The notes: a model not told the origin generated them from the letters alone. 64,000 bases of DNA from Pseudomonas putida (GCA_041879295.1 CP047152.1:2609501-2673500); one strand, 5' to 3'. Shown: positions 1 to 9,636, counted from the first letter of the stretch. A program made the numbers and translations.

Positions 1-219
1 AAGACCGAGGAGGGCGGCAGCTTCCTGGACAACATCAACCCTGCTTCGCTGCAAGTGCTCAGCGGTTGCCGTGCCGAGCCGTCGCTGGCCCAGGCGCAGC
101 CCGAGGACCGCTTCCAGTTCGAGCGCGAAGGCTACTTCTGCGCCGACCTGAAAGACAGCCAGCCGGGTCGCCCGGTGTTCAACCGCACTGTCACCCTGCG
201 TGACTCCTGGGGCAGCTGA
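1..219 (+). CDS. glnS: glutaminyl-tRNA synthetase, C-terminal end (partial)
   Basis: The window opens inside a reading frame that stays open from base 1 to a TGA at 217-219 (72 codons). The translated end contains the segments [23 protein letters not shown] and [12 protein letters not shown], which match the anticodon-binding beta-barrel end of bacterial GlnRS as I know it. The enzyme charges tRNA-Gln in the cytoplasm. The stop lies 9 bases before the cysS start, so the two synthetase genes probably share a transcript. Only the C-terminal part is visible; the catalytic domain lies outside the window. Confidence 0.88.
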   Translation, partial: KTEEGGSFLDNINPASLQVLSGCRAEPSLAQAQPEDRFQFEREGYFCADLKDSQPGRPVFNRTVTLRDSWGS

Positions 220-228
220 GGAACCGCC

Positions 229-1611
229 GTGCTTACCATCTACAACACCCTGAGCAAAACCAAGGAAGTCTTCAAGCCGCTGGATGGCAACAAGGTGCGC
301 ATGTACGTGTGCGGCATGACCGTATACGACTACTGCCACCTGGGCCATGGCCGCAGCATGGTGGCCTTCGACCTGGTCACCCGCTGGCTGCGCAAGAGTG
401 GCTATGAGCTGACCTACGTGCGCAACATCACTGACATCGATGACAAGATCATCAACCGGGCCAACGAGAACGGCGAAAGTTTCGACGCCCTGACCGCCCG
501 CATGATCGACGCGATGCACGAAGACGAACGCCGCCTGAACATCCTGCCGCCAGACCAGGAACCGCGTGCCACCGACCATATCGCCGGCATGCACGCGATG
601 ATCCAGACCCTGATCGACAAGGGGTACGCCTACGCGCCAGGCAATGGCGACGTGTACTACCGGGTCGGCAAGTTCGTCGGTTACGGCAAGCTGTCGCGCA
701 AGAAGATCGAAGACCTGCGTATCGGTGCACGCATCGAGGTCGACGAAGCCAAGCAGGACCCGCTCGACTTCGTCCTGTGGAAGGGCGTCAAGCCGGGCGA
801 GCCGAGCTGGGAATCGCCATGGGGCCCGGGTCGCCCAGGCTGGCACATCGAGTGCTCGGTGATGTCCACCTGCTGCCTGGGCGAGAGCTTCGACATTCAC
901 GGCGGCGGCAGCGACCTGGAGTTCCCGCACCACGAGAACGAGATTGCCCAGAGCGAGGCGGCCACTGGCAAGCAGTACGCCAACGCCTGGATGCATTGCG
1001 GCATGATCCGTATCAACGGCGAGAAGATGTCCAAGTCGTTGAACAACTTCTTCACCATCCGCGACGTGCTCGAGAAGTACCACCCGGAGGTGGTGCGCTA
1101 CCTGCTGGTGGCCAGCCACTACCGCAGCGCGATCAACTACTCGGAAGACAGCCTGCGGGATGCCAAGGGCGCACTGGAGCGCTTCTACCACGCCCTGCGC
1201 GGCCTGCCACGGGTGGCGGCCAAGGGTGGCGAAGCCTTTGTCGAGCGCTTCAGCGTGGCGATGAACGACGACTTCGGCACCCCCGAAGCCTGTGCCGTTC
1301 TGTTCGACCTGGTGCGCGAGATCAACCGCCTGCGTGACAGCGACCCGGAAGCGGCTGCCGGTCTGGCCGGTCGACTGCGTGAACTGGGGGATGTGCTGGG
1401 TGTGCTGCAGCTGGAGGCCGATGACTTCCTGCGTGCCGGTGCCGAAGGCAAGGTCGATGCGGCTGAAGTCGAGGGCTTGATCCAGGCGCGCCTGCAGGCA
1501 CGTGCGGACAAGAACTGGGCCGAGTCCGACCGCATTCGCGATCAGCTGACCGCCATGGGTGTAGTGCTGGAAGACAGCAAGGGCACGACTACCTGGCGTC
1601 TGGCTGACTGA
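229..1611 (+). CDS. cysS: cysteinyl-tRNA synthetase
   Basis: 460 residues, the usual size for bacterial CysRS. It charges tRNA-Cys with cysteine. The class I signatures are both present: HLGH at residues 37-40 and KMSKS at 266-270. The zinc ligands expected for cysteine discrimination are visible as C28, C209 and H234 with E238. The start is GTG at 229 behind GAGG (218-221); the alternative ATG at 301 would remove C28 and HIGH-motif context. It follows glnS closely and is followed by an inverted REP pair rather than by another co-directional gene. Confidence 0.97.
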   Translation: MLTIYNTLSKTKEVFKPLDGNKVRMYVCGMTVYDYCHLGHGRSMVAFDLVTRWLRKSGYELTYVRNITDIDDKIINRANENGESFDALTARMIDAMHEDERRLNILPPDQEPRATDHIAGMHAMIQTLIDKGYAYAPGNGDVYYRVGKFVGYGKLSRKKIEDLRIGARIEVDEAKQDPLDFVLWKGVKPGEPSWESPWGPGRPGWHIECSVMSTCCLGESFDIHGGGSDLEFPHHENEIAQSEAATGKQYANAWMHCGMIRINGEKMSKSLNNFFTIRDVLEKYHPEVVRYLLVASHYRSAINYSEDSLRDAKGALERFYHALRGLPRVAAKGGEAFVERFSVAMNDDFGTPEACAVLFDLVREINRLRDSDPEAAAGLAGRLRELGDVLGVLQLEADDFLRAGAEGKVDAAEVEGLIQARLQARADKNWAESDRIRDQLTAMGVVLEDSKGTTTWRLAD

Positions 1612-1632
1612 AGTAACTGGGGCTGCGATGCA

Positions 1633-1721
1633 GCCCTTCGCGGGCACGCCCGCTCCCACAGGGATTGCGCACACTTGAAATGTCGCGCCAACCTGTGGGA
1701 GCGGGCGTGCCCGCGAAGGGC
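1633..1721. repeat. inverted pair of REP elements
   Basis: Two nearly perfect inverted copies of the REP unit, gcccttcgcgggcacgcccg (1633 on) and its complement ending about 1721, separated by about 28 bases. They sit between the convergent cysS and histidine kinase genes and may end transcription from both sides. The same unit recurs at 16119-16206, 28441-28472 and 38040-38061. Confidence 0.85.
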
Positions 1722-1740
1722 CGCAAAGCGGCCCCTGCTT

Positions 1741-3132
1741 CTATTTAGTTAGACCCGCAAGCGGGCAGTGCAGTACCAGCCTGGCCCCACCCAATTCGCT
1801 CTCGCCAATCTCCAGCCCGAACCCATGCAGGTCGACGATCGCCGCCACGATCGACAGCCCCAGCCCGAAGCCGGCATGGCGGTGGCCTTCATCGCTGCGA
1901 TAGAACCGTTTCAGTACAGCCGTTCGCTCTGCTTCGGGAATTCCAGGCCCGCTATCCTCGATCGCCATGTGCACGCCGTTGTCATCCTGCGTGGCGGCAA
2001 TGCGCACACGACCCCCCTCGGGTGTGAACTTGATCGCGTTGCCCACCAGATTCGCCAAGGCCTCGAACAGCAGTTCGCGATCGCCGTGCAGTGCCGGTAG
2101 CTGCGCAGGTTGGTGCAATTGCAGGTGAATGCCGCCATCCTCGGCCAACGGCAGGTAAAAATCGTGCAGTTCTACCAGCAGTTCGTGCGGGTCAAGCTGG
2201 ACGAAGCCGGCACGGCGCTGGCGGTCTTCCAGCTCGCTGATGCGCAACAACCCGCGAAAACGCGCCATCAAGGTGTCGGTTTCGCCGATGGCCTGGTCCA
2301 GTGCTTCGGCTTGCGCAGAATCCACGGCGCTTTGCTGGCGAATACGGTACAGCTGGGCGCGCAGGCGGGTCAGCGGTGTGCGCAGGTCATGGGCAATGTT
2401 GTCGCACACACCCTTGACCTCGTGCATCAGTCGTTCGATACGGTCGAGCATGGCATTGACGATCGCCGCAAGCATGTCCAGCTCGTCACGGCGGGCCGAC
2501 AGAGGCAGGCGGTGGGTCAGGTCGCCGGCGACGATCAGTTCGGCCTGGGCCTGGATCGCACGTATACGCTTGAGCGGCCTGCGCCTTAGCAGGTACCAAC
2601 CGGCAAAACCCGGGATCAGAGTCAGCGAGATGCCCCAGAGCAGGGCGTGCAGGATGATTCGGGTAACCACGAACAGCGAGCCGTTGTCACGCACCAGCAC
2701 CAGCCACCGGCCATCCTGTACCTTGATTGCCACCGCGTCGCAGCTGTCGCGAGGCATGCGAGGGTCATCGGCATCCAGGCAGCGTTTCAACTCATGGATC
2801 TTGCCGTCCAGCCTGAGCTCTGGGGGCAAGGCCCGCACGCTGCCGCCAATCGGGTTGAGCTGGGGGTCGAACAGGCCGTAGGCGTCAAAGCTGCGCTCCT
2901 CGAAGGCCTGGCTGGCAATCAGGGCATCGTCCAGCTGCTTGCCGCTCATGTGTGCGAACAGGTGCTGGCGCTGCAGCATGGAGTGACGGGTGAGTTTGCT
3001 CAGGTAGCTGGACACTTCGAAATACAGCACCCCCATGAGGATGCTGCTCCAGGCCACGAACAGAAAGCTGTAGAGTGCCAGCAGGCGGCTGGTAGAGGAG
3101 CTCCAGCCCTTAGACGGGTTCAGCAATGGCAT
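1741..3132 (-). CDS. two-component sensor histidine kinase
   Basis: 463 residues. Two membrane segments (about residues 17-40 and 155-182) flank a roughly 110-residue periplasmic domain; a HAMP-like region follows, then a HisKA domain with the phosphoacceptor H248 in DNIAHDLRTP, and an HATPase_c domain with N box (EALANLVGNAIKF), G1 (DSGPGIP) and G2 (GFGLGLSIV). It should autophosphorylate on ATP and pass phosphate to the response regulator encoded just upstream; the two coding regions overlap by 23 bases (3110-3132), which indicates translational coupling. The periplasmic domain contains two cysteines (C118, C131) that might form a disulfide. The signal is not recognisable. Confidence 0.93.
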   Translation of the reverse strand: MPLLNPSKGWSSSTSRLLALYSFLFVAWSSILMGVLYFEVSSYLSKLTRHSMLQRQHLFAHMSGKQLDDALIASQAFEERSFDAYGLFDPQLNPIGGSVRALPPELRLDGKIHELKRCLDADDPRMPRDSCDAVAIKVQDGRWLVLVRDNGSLFVVTRIILHALLWGISLTLIPGFAGWYLLRRRPLKRIRAIQAQAELIVAGDLTHRLPLSARRDELDMLAAIVNAMLDRIERLMHEVKGVCDNIAHDLRTPLTRLRAQLYRIRQQSAVDSAQAEALDQAIGETDTLMARFRGLLRISELEDRQRRAGFVQLDPHELLVELHDFYLPLAEDGGIHLQLHQPAQLPALHGDRELLFEALANLVGNAIKFTPEGGRVRIAATQDDNGVHMAIEDSGPGIPEAERTAVLKRFYRSDEGHRHAGFGLGLSIVAAIVDLHGFGLEIGESELGGARLVLHCPLAGLTK

Positions 3133-3790
3133 AGCCGGAGCCCCGTACCGTACGGATCAGCGGCGACTGGCCGGGGGAGTCGATCTTCTTGCGCAGGCGG
3201 CCGATGTGCACGTCGATCAGGTTGGTGCCCGGGTCGAAGTGATAGCCCCAGACTTCCTCGAAAATCATCATCCGTGTGATCACCTGGCCACTGTGGCGCA
3301 TCAGGTACTCCAGCAGCTTGTACTCGGTGGGCAGCAGGTTGAGGGTATTGTCACCGCGGCGCGCCTCGTGGCTGATCAGGTCCAGCTGCAGGTCGGCAAC
3401 CTGCAAGCGGGTCTGGGTCATGGGCACGCTGTTGCGGCGCAGCAATACCTCGACTCGCGCGGCCATTTCGTCGGAGGCGAACGGCTTGGTCAGGTAGTCG
3501 TCTCCGCCGGCACGCAGGCCGCGCACCCGCTCATCGACGTCGGAGAGGGCGCTGATCATCAGGATCGGCGTAGCGATCTTGAGGTTGCGCAGGGTAGTGA
3601 CGATGGTCAGGCCGTCGACCTCGGGCAGCATACGGTCCAGGGTGATCAGGTCGTAGCCGCCGGCAATGGCCTTGGCCAGGCCTTCACGGCCATTGTCGGC
3701 CCAATCCACCTCCAGGCCGTGGCTGGTAAGTTCGGCGACGATTTCCTGGCCGGTGACGGCGTCGTCTTCGATGGTCAGTACGCGAGGCAT
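3110..3790 (-). CDS. OmpR/PhoB-family response regulator
   Basis: 226 residues from the start chosen at 3790 (MPRVLTIEDD). A receiver domain with acidic pocket (E8, D9, D10), phosphoacceptor D52 (ITLDRMLP) and the conserved Lys in YLTKPF is followed by a winged-helix DNA-binding domain ending in the typical RGSGYAI motif. An in-frame ATG at 3841 would add 17 residues that do not fit the family, so the inner start is preferred. It is first in the operon with the histidine kinase, which it overlaps. Target genes cannot be told from the sequence. Confidence 0.93.
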   Translation of the reverse strand: MPRVLTIEDDAVTGQEIVAELTSHGLEVDWADNGREGLAKAIAGGYDLITLDRMLPEVDGLTIVTTLRNLKIATPILMISALSDVDERVRGLRAGGDDYLTKPFASDEMAARVEVLLRRNSVPMTQTRLQVADLQLDLISHEARRGDNTLNLLPTEYKLLEYLMRHSGQVITRMMIFEEVWGYHFDPGTNLIDVHIGRLRKKIDSPGQSPLIRTVRGSGYAIAEPV

Positions 3791-3864
3791 GCTGGTTCCC
3801 GGGCATCTAATGGAGATTTGATTGTGCCAAAGAATAGACAACCGGCGATTTAAGAAAAATTCAT

Positions 3865-4560
3865 CTAGCGTGCGCCAATGCCTTCGGCATGCATGATCTG
3901 CGCGATGATTGGCACCGGTGTCATCAGGTGTGAACGCATCATGGCACTGGCGCGTTTGGCATCACGGGCGAGGATCACCTCGACCAGTGCCGCATGCTCC
4001 TGGCGCTTTAGTGCCAGCGCCTGTTCGGAAAACACAGTCTGCGTCAGCCACAGGTGGCGGTAGCGCTCGGCCTGGTCGAACAGGTAGGTGCGTGCCTGCA
4101 GCAGGTGCTTGGAGCCGCAGCCCGAGGCAATGGCAGTATGGAACGCCTTGTGCCGCTCGTCCCACACATCCAGCCGCTGCTCGCGGGTTTTCACTTCCAC
4201 CACCTTGGCCAGGGTATGCGAGTGGGCCAGCACCGACGCCTCCCAGGCGTCGTCGCCGCGCTCGATGGCCAGGGCAATGATCATCGCTTCCAGGTTGGCG
4301 CGGGCGTCGTAGATGTCGTTCATCTCATCCAGCGACATGGGCGCTACCCGGTAGCCTTTCTGGCTGATCGCGTTGACCAGGTGCTCGGCCACCAGTTGCG
4401 ACAGCGCTTCGCGCAGCGGGCCCACACCCAGGTCGTAGCGTTCCTTGAGGGCGCTCATCAGCAATTTTTCACCGGGCTTGAACACCCCGCGGATGATGTC
4501 CTGTTTGAGCCTCTCATACCCGCTGAATGCTGAGTTTTGTCGGGGGGCGAGCGCTTCCAA
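3865..4560 (-). CDS. csiR: GntR/FCD transcriptional repressor CsiR of the glutarate locus
   Basis: About 231 residues: an N-terminal GntR winged helix (YERLKQDIIRGVFKPGEKL...LGVGPLREALSQL) and a C-terminal FCD ligand domain (DIYDARANLEAMIIALAIERG, then HKAFHTAI). It is divergent from csiD, which fits the known glutarate-responsive repressor of csiD-lhgO-gab genes. Start: an ATG at 4665 keeps the frame open but adds 35 hydrophobic, cysteine-rich residues foreign to the family and lies inside the operator-like palindrome; a TTG at 4560 has GAGGA 8 bases before it and gives the normal length, so I prefer it. The exact start is uncertain. Confidence 0.88.
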   Translation of the reverse strand: MEALAPRQNSAFSGYERLKQDIIRGVFKPGEKLLMSALKERYDLGVGPLREALSQLVAEHLVNAISQKGYRVAPMSLDEMNDIYDARANLEAMIIALAIERGDDAWEASVLAHSHTLAKVVEVKTREQRLDVWDERHKAFHTAIASGCGSKHLLQARTYLFDQAERYRHLWLTQTVFSEQALALKRQEHAALVEVILARDAKRASAMMRSHLMTPVPIIAQIMHAEGIGAR

Positions 4561-4652
4561 GATCCTGTTCCTCAAAACGTTTTGCCGATCATACCGAAAC
4601 CCTCTGCCCACGAAAAACAATGGACAAAAGCAAGCAGTGTCGCCGAAACATA

Positions 4653-4668
4653 AAAATGTAGACATTTT
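4653..4668. promoter_or_regulatory. 16-bp perfect palindrome, likely CsiR operator
   Basis: AAAATGT-AG-ACATTTT: seven-base arms with a two-base spacer. It lies in the short region between csiR and csiD, 87 bases before the csiD ATG. The TGT-N2-ACA core resembles operators of FadR/FCD-type GntR regulators. The role is inferred from position and symmetry. Confidence 0.6.
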
Positions 4669-4755
4669 AATCTAGTGACGATATTTTTACCTCGCCCGCA
4701 CTGATCCAGGTCATGACCGGACGGCGCCACCTACTTTTTTAGCCAGGACATTGCC

Positions 4756-5733
4756 ATGAACGCTTTTACGCAGATCGACGAACTTGTCATGCCGCTGCCA
4801 CTCGAACCGCAGGGCTATACCATCGCCCCCTCGAAACAGTCGCCGCGCCTGCTGGAACTGACCTTTGCCCGGGAAACCGTCGAAGCGTTCATGCAGGCCG
4901 TTGCCCAATGGCCGGTGCAGGCATTGGAGTACAAGTCGTTCCTGCGTTTTCGCGTAGGCGAGATCCTTGACGAGCTGTGCCAGGGCACGCTGCGCCCGGT
5001 GCTGCTCAACACCATCCTCGACCGCGCCACAGGTGGCATGCTGATTACCCCGATCGGCCTGGATGATGTGAGCCAGGCCGAAGACATGGTCAAGTTCACC
5101 ACCGCCTGCGCCCACCTGATCGGCCGTTCCAACTATGACGCCATGAGTGGCCAGTTCTATGCGCGCTTCGTGGTGGTCAACAGCGACAACTCCGACAGCT
5201 ACCTGCGCCAGCCGCACCGGGTCATGGAGCTGCACAACGACGGCACGTTCGTGAACCAGATCACCGACTACGTGCTGATGCTGAAGATCGACGAAAAGAA
5301 CATGGAAGGGGGCAACTCGCTGCTGCTGCACCTGGACGACTGGGAGGAGTGCGAGGCGTTCTTCCGTCACCCGATGGCCCGCCGCGAAATGCGCTGGACC
5401 GCACCACCGAGCAAAAAGGTTGCCGAAGATGTGTTCCATTCGGTATTCGACACCGATGCCGAAGGCCGGCCGACCATGCGCTACATTGACCAGTTCGTGC
5501 AGCCGGAAAACTACGAGGAAGGTATCTGGCTGAATGCCTTGTCCGAGTCGCTGGAAGGCAGCGGCAAGAAAGTCTCGGTGCCGGTTGGCGTAGGCAGTTT
5601 CCTGCTGATCAACAACCTGTTCTGGCTGCATGGCCGCGATCGCTTCACCCCGCACGAGGGCCTGCGCCGCGAACTGATGCGCCAGCGTGGTTACGTCGCC
5701 TTCCCCAAGCCGCTGTACCAGCGCGGGCAATAA
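4756..5733 (+). CDS. csiD: glutarate 2-hydroxylase (2-oxoglutarate/Fe(II) dioxygenase CsiD/GlaH)
   Basis: 325 residues, full length for the family. It hydroxylates glutarate, the product of the delta-aminovalerate branch of lysine breakdown, to L-2-hydroxyglutarate with 2-oxoglutarate, O2 and Fe(II). The iron triad H160-x-D162 (MELHNDG) and H292 (FWLHGRD) is visible, and R311 occupies the 2-oxoglutarate-binding position known from the E. coli enzyme. The next gene, lhgO, oxidises the product, and the divergent csiR encodes the repressor. A GC-rich hairpin with a T-run separates csiD from lhgO and may reduce read-through. Confidence 0.96.
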   Translation: MNAFTQIDELVMPLPLEPQGYTIAPSKQSPRLLELTFARETVEAFMQAVAQWPVQALEYKSFLRFRVGEILDELCQGTLRPVLLNTILDRATGGMLITPIGLDDVSQAEDMVKFTTACAHLIGRSNYDAMSGQFYARFVVVNSDNSDSYLRQPHRVMELHNDGTFVNQITDYVLMLKIDEKNMEGGNSLLLHLDDWEECEAFFRHPMARREMRWTAPPSKKVAEDVFHSVFDTDAEGRPTMRYIDQFVQPENYEEGIWLNALSESLEGSGKKVSVPVGVGSFLLINNLFWLHGRDRFTPHEGLRRELMRQRGYVAFPKPLYQRGQ

Positions 5734-5740
5734 TGACAGG

Positions 5741-5771
5741 GCGCGGGGCGGGCGCCCGCCCACGCGTTTTT
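5741..5771 (+). terminator. intergenic terminator/attenuator after csiD
   Basis: A GC-rich stem built on GGGCGGGC followed directly by GCCCGCCC is followed by CACGCG and a run of five T. A second hairpin, CACCAGGCC...GGCCTTGGTG, follows at 5786-5811. Both lie between csiD and lhgO, which are expected to be co-expressed, so partial termination or mRNA processing is likelier than a hard stop. Confidence 0.5.
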
Positions 5772-5847
5772 GCACATAACAATGCCACCAGGCCCCGTGC
5801 GGGCCTTGGTGAGCCTGCCAGGCAATGCCTGCGTGTGAGGTAAGGCT

Positions 5848-7098
5848 GTGTACGATTTCATCATTATTGGCGGCGGGATTGTGGGCATGTCCACGGCCAT
5901 GCACCTGATCAAGGTCTACCCGGATGCGAAGATGCTCCTGCTGGAGAAAGAGTCTGGCCCGGCCCGCCATCAGACCGGCCATAACAGCGGCGTGATCCAC
6001 GCCGGCGTGTATTACACCCCCGGCAGCCTCAAGGCGCGCTTCTGCCTTGAAGGCAACAAGGCGACCAAAGCCTTCTGCACCCAACATGGCATCCGCTTCG
6101 ATGAGTGCGGCAAGTTGCTGGTCGCCACCAACGATCTGGAAATGCAGCGCATGAAGGCGCTGTGGGAGCGCACGGCGGCCAATGGCCTGGAGCGCTACTG
6201 GCTGTCGGCTGAGGAGTTGCGCGAGCGTGAGCCCAACATCGTTGGTATGGGGGGCATCTTCGTACCGTCCAGCGGCATCGTCAATTACGCCCAGGTAACC
6301 GCTGCGATGGCCGCAGAGTTCCAGCGTGCCGGTGGCGAAATCCGCTATGGCGCAGAAGTGGTCGGCCTGCAGGAACAGGCAAATGAAGTGATCGTGCGCA
6401 CTCAGCGTGATGAACTGCGCAGCCGTTTCCTGGTGACCTGCTCGGGGCTGATGGCCGACCGCGTGGTGGGCATGCTCGGGCTGCGTACCGAGTTCGTGAT
6501 CTGCCCGTTCCGTGGCGAATACTACCTGTTGCCCAAGCAGCACAATCAGATCGTCAACCACCTGATCTACCCGATTCCCGACCCGTCGATGCCCTTCCTG
6601 GGGGTGCACCTTACCCGCATGATCGACGGCACCGTCACCGTAGGCCCCAACGCCGTCCTGGCGATGAAGCGCGAGGGCTACCGCAAGACCGATGTCAGCC
6701 CCAGCGACCTGTTCCAGACCCTGACCACGCCCGGCATCCTCAAGGTGCTGGCGAAGAACTTCCGCCCGGGCCTGATCGAGATGAAGAACTCGCTGTTCAA
6801 GGGCGGGTACCTCAAGCAGGTGCAGAAGTACTGCCCGAGCATTACCAAAGCCGACCTCACGCCTTACCCGGCCGGCGTGCGTGCCCAGGCGGTGTCGCGC
6901 GACGGCAAGCTGATCGACGATTTCCTGTTCGTCAACACTGCACGCAGTGTCAACGTGTGCAACGCACCGTCACCAGCCGCTACCTCGGCCATACCGATCG
7001 GCGCCTACATCGTCGAGAAAGTGTGCGAGCAGGTCGGCCTGCAGGGCGGCAACTTCCCCAAGGCCGACCTGTCGGCCAGCCAGAGGGCTGCCAGCTGA
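5848..7098 (+). CDS. lhgO: L-2-hydroxyglutarate dehydrogenase/oxidase
   Basis: 416 residues. An FAD-dependent oxidoreductase of the DAO superfamily that oxidises L-2-hydroxyglutarate to 2-oxoglutarate, passing electrons to quinone in the membrane in characterised homologues. The N-terminal dinucleotide fold GGGIVGMSTA (residues 8-17) and the family segments HQTGHNSGVIHAGVYY and the substrate-region GVRAQAVSRDGKLIDDF are clear. The start is GTG at 5848 after GAGGTAAGG. It is the second step after CsiD, so the pair converts glutarate to 2-oxoglutarate. Confidence 0.96.
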   Translation: MYDFIIIGGGIVGMSTAMHLIKVYPDAKMLLLEKESGPARHQTGHNSGVIHAGVYYTPGSLKARFCLEGNKATKAFCTQHGIRFDECGKLLVATNDLEMQRMKALWERTAANGLERYWLSAEELREREPNIVGMGGIFVPSSGIVNYAQVTAAMAAEFQRAGGEIRYGAEVVGLQEQANEVIVRTQRDELRSRFLVTCSGLMADRVVGMLGLRTEFVICPFRGEYYLLPKQHNQIVNHLIYPIPDPSMPFLGVHLTRMIDGTVTVGPNAVLAMKREGYRKTDVSPSDLFQTLTTPGILKVLAKNFRPGLIEMKNSLFKGGYLKQVQKYCPSITKADLTPYPAGVRAQAVSRDGKLIDDFLFVNTARSVNVCNAPSPAATSAIPIGAYIVEKVCEQVGLQGGNFPKADLSASQRAAS

Positions 7099-7142
7099 CA
7101 GCCCGGTAACACCTTCTGCGGTTTCGTTTTACTCAACCCGTA

Positions 7143-7179
7143 CTGCCCTGCTCACCATTCAGGGCAGGGCGGGCTTTTT
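7143..7179 (+). terminator. probable terminator after lhgO
   Basis: Eight-base stem CTGCCCTG/CAGGGCAG (7143-7150, 7160-7167) followed by GGCGGGC and five T. The gap between stem and T-run makes it imperfect. It lies between lhgO and the permease gene. Confidence 0.45.
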
Positions 7180-7248
7180 CGCGCCTGCGTCGGTGACGTG
7201 CAGCCGGCGGCCCCTGCGTGGGCATGACAAAAACAACAAGGTAGCGCC

Positions 7249-8640
7249 ATGCAAACCCACAAGAACAATTTGAGTCATGGATTGAAATCACGGCATGTCA
7301 CCATGCTGTCCATTGCCGGCGTGATCGGCGCCGGGCTGTTTGTCGGCTCTGGCCGCGCCATCGCCGAAGCGGGGCCGGCCACCATCCTGGCCTATATCCT
7401 GGCGGGCGGTCTGGTGGTGCTGGTGATGCGCATGCTGGCCGAAATGGCCGTTGCCTCTCCGGACACCGGCTCGTTCTCAACCTACGCCGACCTCGCCATC
7501 GGCAAATGGGCCGGATACACCATCGGTTGGCTGTACTGGTGGTTCTGGGTACTGATCATCCCGATCGAGGCCAATATCGCCGCTACCATCATCAACTCCT
7601 GGGTCCCGCAGCTGGAGATCTGGGTGCTGTCGTTGGTGATCACGTTGCTGCTAACGGCCACCAACCTGTTCAGCGTGAAGAACTACGGTGAGTTCGAGTT
7701 CTGGTTGGCACTGGTCAAGGTGGTGGCCATCGTCTGCTTCATCGCCCTGGGTGTTTGCGCCATTTTCGGCCTGTTGCCTGGGTCCGGCGTCAGCGGCGTC
7801 TCGCGCCTGTGGGATACCGGTGGTTTCATGCCCAACGGCTTTGGTGCGGTGCTGAGCGCCATGCTGATCACCATGTTCTCGTTCCTCGGGGCCGAGGTGG
7901 TGACCATTGCTGCGGCTGAATCCGACGAGGCGGGCAAGCATATTTCCAAGGCCACCAATTCGGTGATCTGGCGGATAACGCTGTTCTACATCCTGTCGAT
8001 CTTCATCGTCATCGCACTGGTACCGTGGACTGACCCACGCCTAGCTACCGAAGGCTCTTATGTCACGGTGCTGGACACCCTGGGCGTGCCAAATGCCAAG
8101 GCCATCATCGACTTCGTGGTGCTGACCTCGGTGACCAGTTGCCTCAACTCGTCGCTGTACACCGCCTCGCGCATGGTCTATTCGCTTAGCCGTCGTGGTG
8201 ATGCCCCGGCCTGTGCCCAGATAACCAGCCGCAGTGGTACACCCGTGGTGGCCGTGTTGTTGTCGACGGGGGCTGCATTCCTGGCGGTGATCGCCAACTA
8301 CCTGGTGCCGGCCAAGGTGTTTGGCTTCCTCATGGCAAGCTCCGGCGCCATCGCCCTGCTGGTGTATCTGGTCATCGCCATTTCCCAGTTGCGCTTGCGC
8401 CAGCGCCTGACGGCACAGGGCAAGACGCTCGGTTACCGCATGTGGCTGTTCCCGTGGCTGACCTGGGGCGTGATCCTGTTCATCAGCGGCGTACTGGTAT
8501 TGATGCTGTTCCGCCCGGATCATCGCCTGGAAGTGGTCTCGACGATGGTGCTGGCGGTGTTGGTGGTGTGCTCGGGGGTGCTGGTGACCCGACGCCGGGC
8601 GCGCGGGGCGGCGGTTGCTGGCGTAGGGCAGCGCGCCTGA
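7249..8640 (+). CDS. gabP: amino acid permease of the GABA-permease (GabP) type
   Basis: 463 residues with about twelve membrane segments. The N-terminal SRHVTMLSIAGVIGAGLFVGSG and the following EAGPATILAYILAG block are hallmarks of the AAT family within the APC superfamily, closest in appearance to GabP. It should import a small amino acid by proton symport. Position behind csiD-lhgO mirrors the E. coli csiD-lhgO-gabDTP order, but gabD and gabT are absent here, so the substrate may be 5-aminovalerate or GABA. The start is ATG at 7249 behind AAGGTAG. Confidence 0.9.
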   Translation: MQTHKNNLSHGLKSRHVTMLSIAGVIGAGLFVGSGRAIAEAGPATILAYILAGGLVVLVMRMLAEMAVASPDTGSFSTYADLAIGKWAGYTIGWLYWWFWVLIIPIEANIAATIINSWVPQLEIWVLSLVITLLLTATNLFSVKNYGEFEFWLALVKVVAIVCFIALGVCAIFGLLPGSGVSGVSRLWDTGGFMPNGFGAVLSAMLITMFSFLGAEVVTIAAAESDEAGKHISKATNSVIWRITLFYILSIFIVIALVPWTDPRLATEGSYVTVLDTLGVPNAKAIIDFVVLTSVTSCLNSSLYTASRMVYSLSRRGDAPACAQITSRSGTPVVAVLLSTGAAFLAVIANYLVPAKVFGFLMASSGAIALLVYLVIAISQLRLRQRLTAQGKTLGYRMWLFPWLTWGVILFISGVLVLMLFRPDHRLEVVSTMVLAVLVVCSGVLVTRRRARGAAVAGVGQRA

Positions 8641-8727
8641 TTCGTCTGGCCTGAAGACAGACGAGCAAGTCGCATCAGGCTGTGAGAGGATGTCCGCCAA
8701 CAAAGCCAGGACCCTGAACGCAGCCTG

Positions 8728-9621
8728 ATGAAGACACCTAAAAGAATCGAACCGTTGATCGAAGACGGCCTTGTCGACGAAGTACTACGGCCGTTGATGA
8801 GTGGCAAGGAAGCCGCTGTGTACGTGGTGCGCTGTGGCAGCGAGGTACGCTGCGCCAAGGTCTACAAAGAAGCCAACAAGCGCAGCTTCCGCCAGGCCGC
8901 CGAATACCAGGAAGGCCGCAAGGTACGCAACAGCCGTCAGGCCCGGGCCATGGCCAAGGGCAGCAAGTACGGCCGCAAAGAAGCCGAGGATGCCTGGCAG
9001 AACGCCGAAGTGGCTGCGCTGTTCCGTTTGGCCGGTGCGGGTGTACGGGTGCCCAAGCCTTACGACTTCCAGGACGGCGTGCTACTGATGGAACTGGTGA
9101 CCGATGCCGATGGCGATGCGGCCCCGCGCCTGAACGACGTACACCTGGAAGTTGAAGATGCCCGCGCGTTCCATGCCTTCGTCATTCGCCAGATCGTGTT
9201 GATGCTGTGCGCCGGAATGGTGCATGGCGATTTGTCCGAGTTCAACGTGCTGCTCGGCCCGGACGGGCCGGTGATCATCGACCTGCCGCAGGCAGTGGAT
9301 GCCGCCGCCAACAACCACGCCTTCAGCATGCTGCAGCGCGATGTGGACAACATGGCCCATTATTTCGGGCGCTTTGCCCCGGAGCTGAAAAGCACCCGCT
9401 ATGCGCAGGAGATGTGGGCGTTGTACGAGGCCGGCGAGTTGCTGCCCGACAGCCCGTTGACCGGGGTGTTCGAGGATGATGAACATGAGGCTGACGTAAC
9501 CGGGGTGATGCGCGAGATCGACGCCGCCCGGATGGACGACGCTCGCCGCCGTGCAGCACGCGCCGAAGCTGAGCATGGGCCGGCCAAGGCAGAGGAGGTG
9601 ACGCCGCCCTGGCTGCAGTAA
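8728..9621 (+). CDS. RIO1-type serine protein kinase
   Basis: 297 residues. It has the RIO signatures: the nucleotide segment SGKEAAVYVVR, the conserved lysine in RCAKVYK, the catalytic loop HGDLSEFNVLL and the metal-binding IDLPQAVD. RIO1 proteins in eukaryotes and archaea act in small-subunit ribosome maturation; the role of bacterial copies is poorly known, possibly autophosphorylation or ribosome-linked. The C-terminus is Ala/Arg/Glu-rich. It stands alone on its strand between gabP and hemB, with a long hairpin following. Confidence 0.9.
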   Translation: MKTPKRIEPLIEDGLVDEVLRPLMSGKEAAVYVVRCGSEVRCAKVYKEANKRSFRQAAEYQEGRKVRNSRQARAMAKGSKYGRKEAEDAWQNAEVAALFRLAGAGVRVPKPYDFQDGVLLMELVTDADGDAAPRLNDVHLEVEDARAFHAFVIRQIVLMLCAGMVHGDLSEFNVLLGPDGPVIIDLPQAVDAAANNHAFSMLQRDVDNMAHYFGRFAPELKSTRYAQEMWALYEAGELLPDSPLTGVFEDDEHEADVTGVMREIDAARMDDARRRAARAEAEHGPAKAEEVTPPWLQ

Positions 9622-9636
9622 TTCAGTGCCTGTGCC

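Noticed and set aside
4711..6609. A 632-codon open frame on the minus strand across csiD and lhgO
   Set aside because: It is the antisense frame of two clearly identified genes with strong GC-codon bias; its protein is His/Gln-rich and has no family features.
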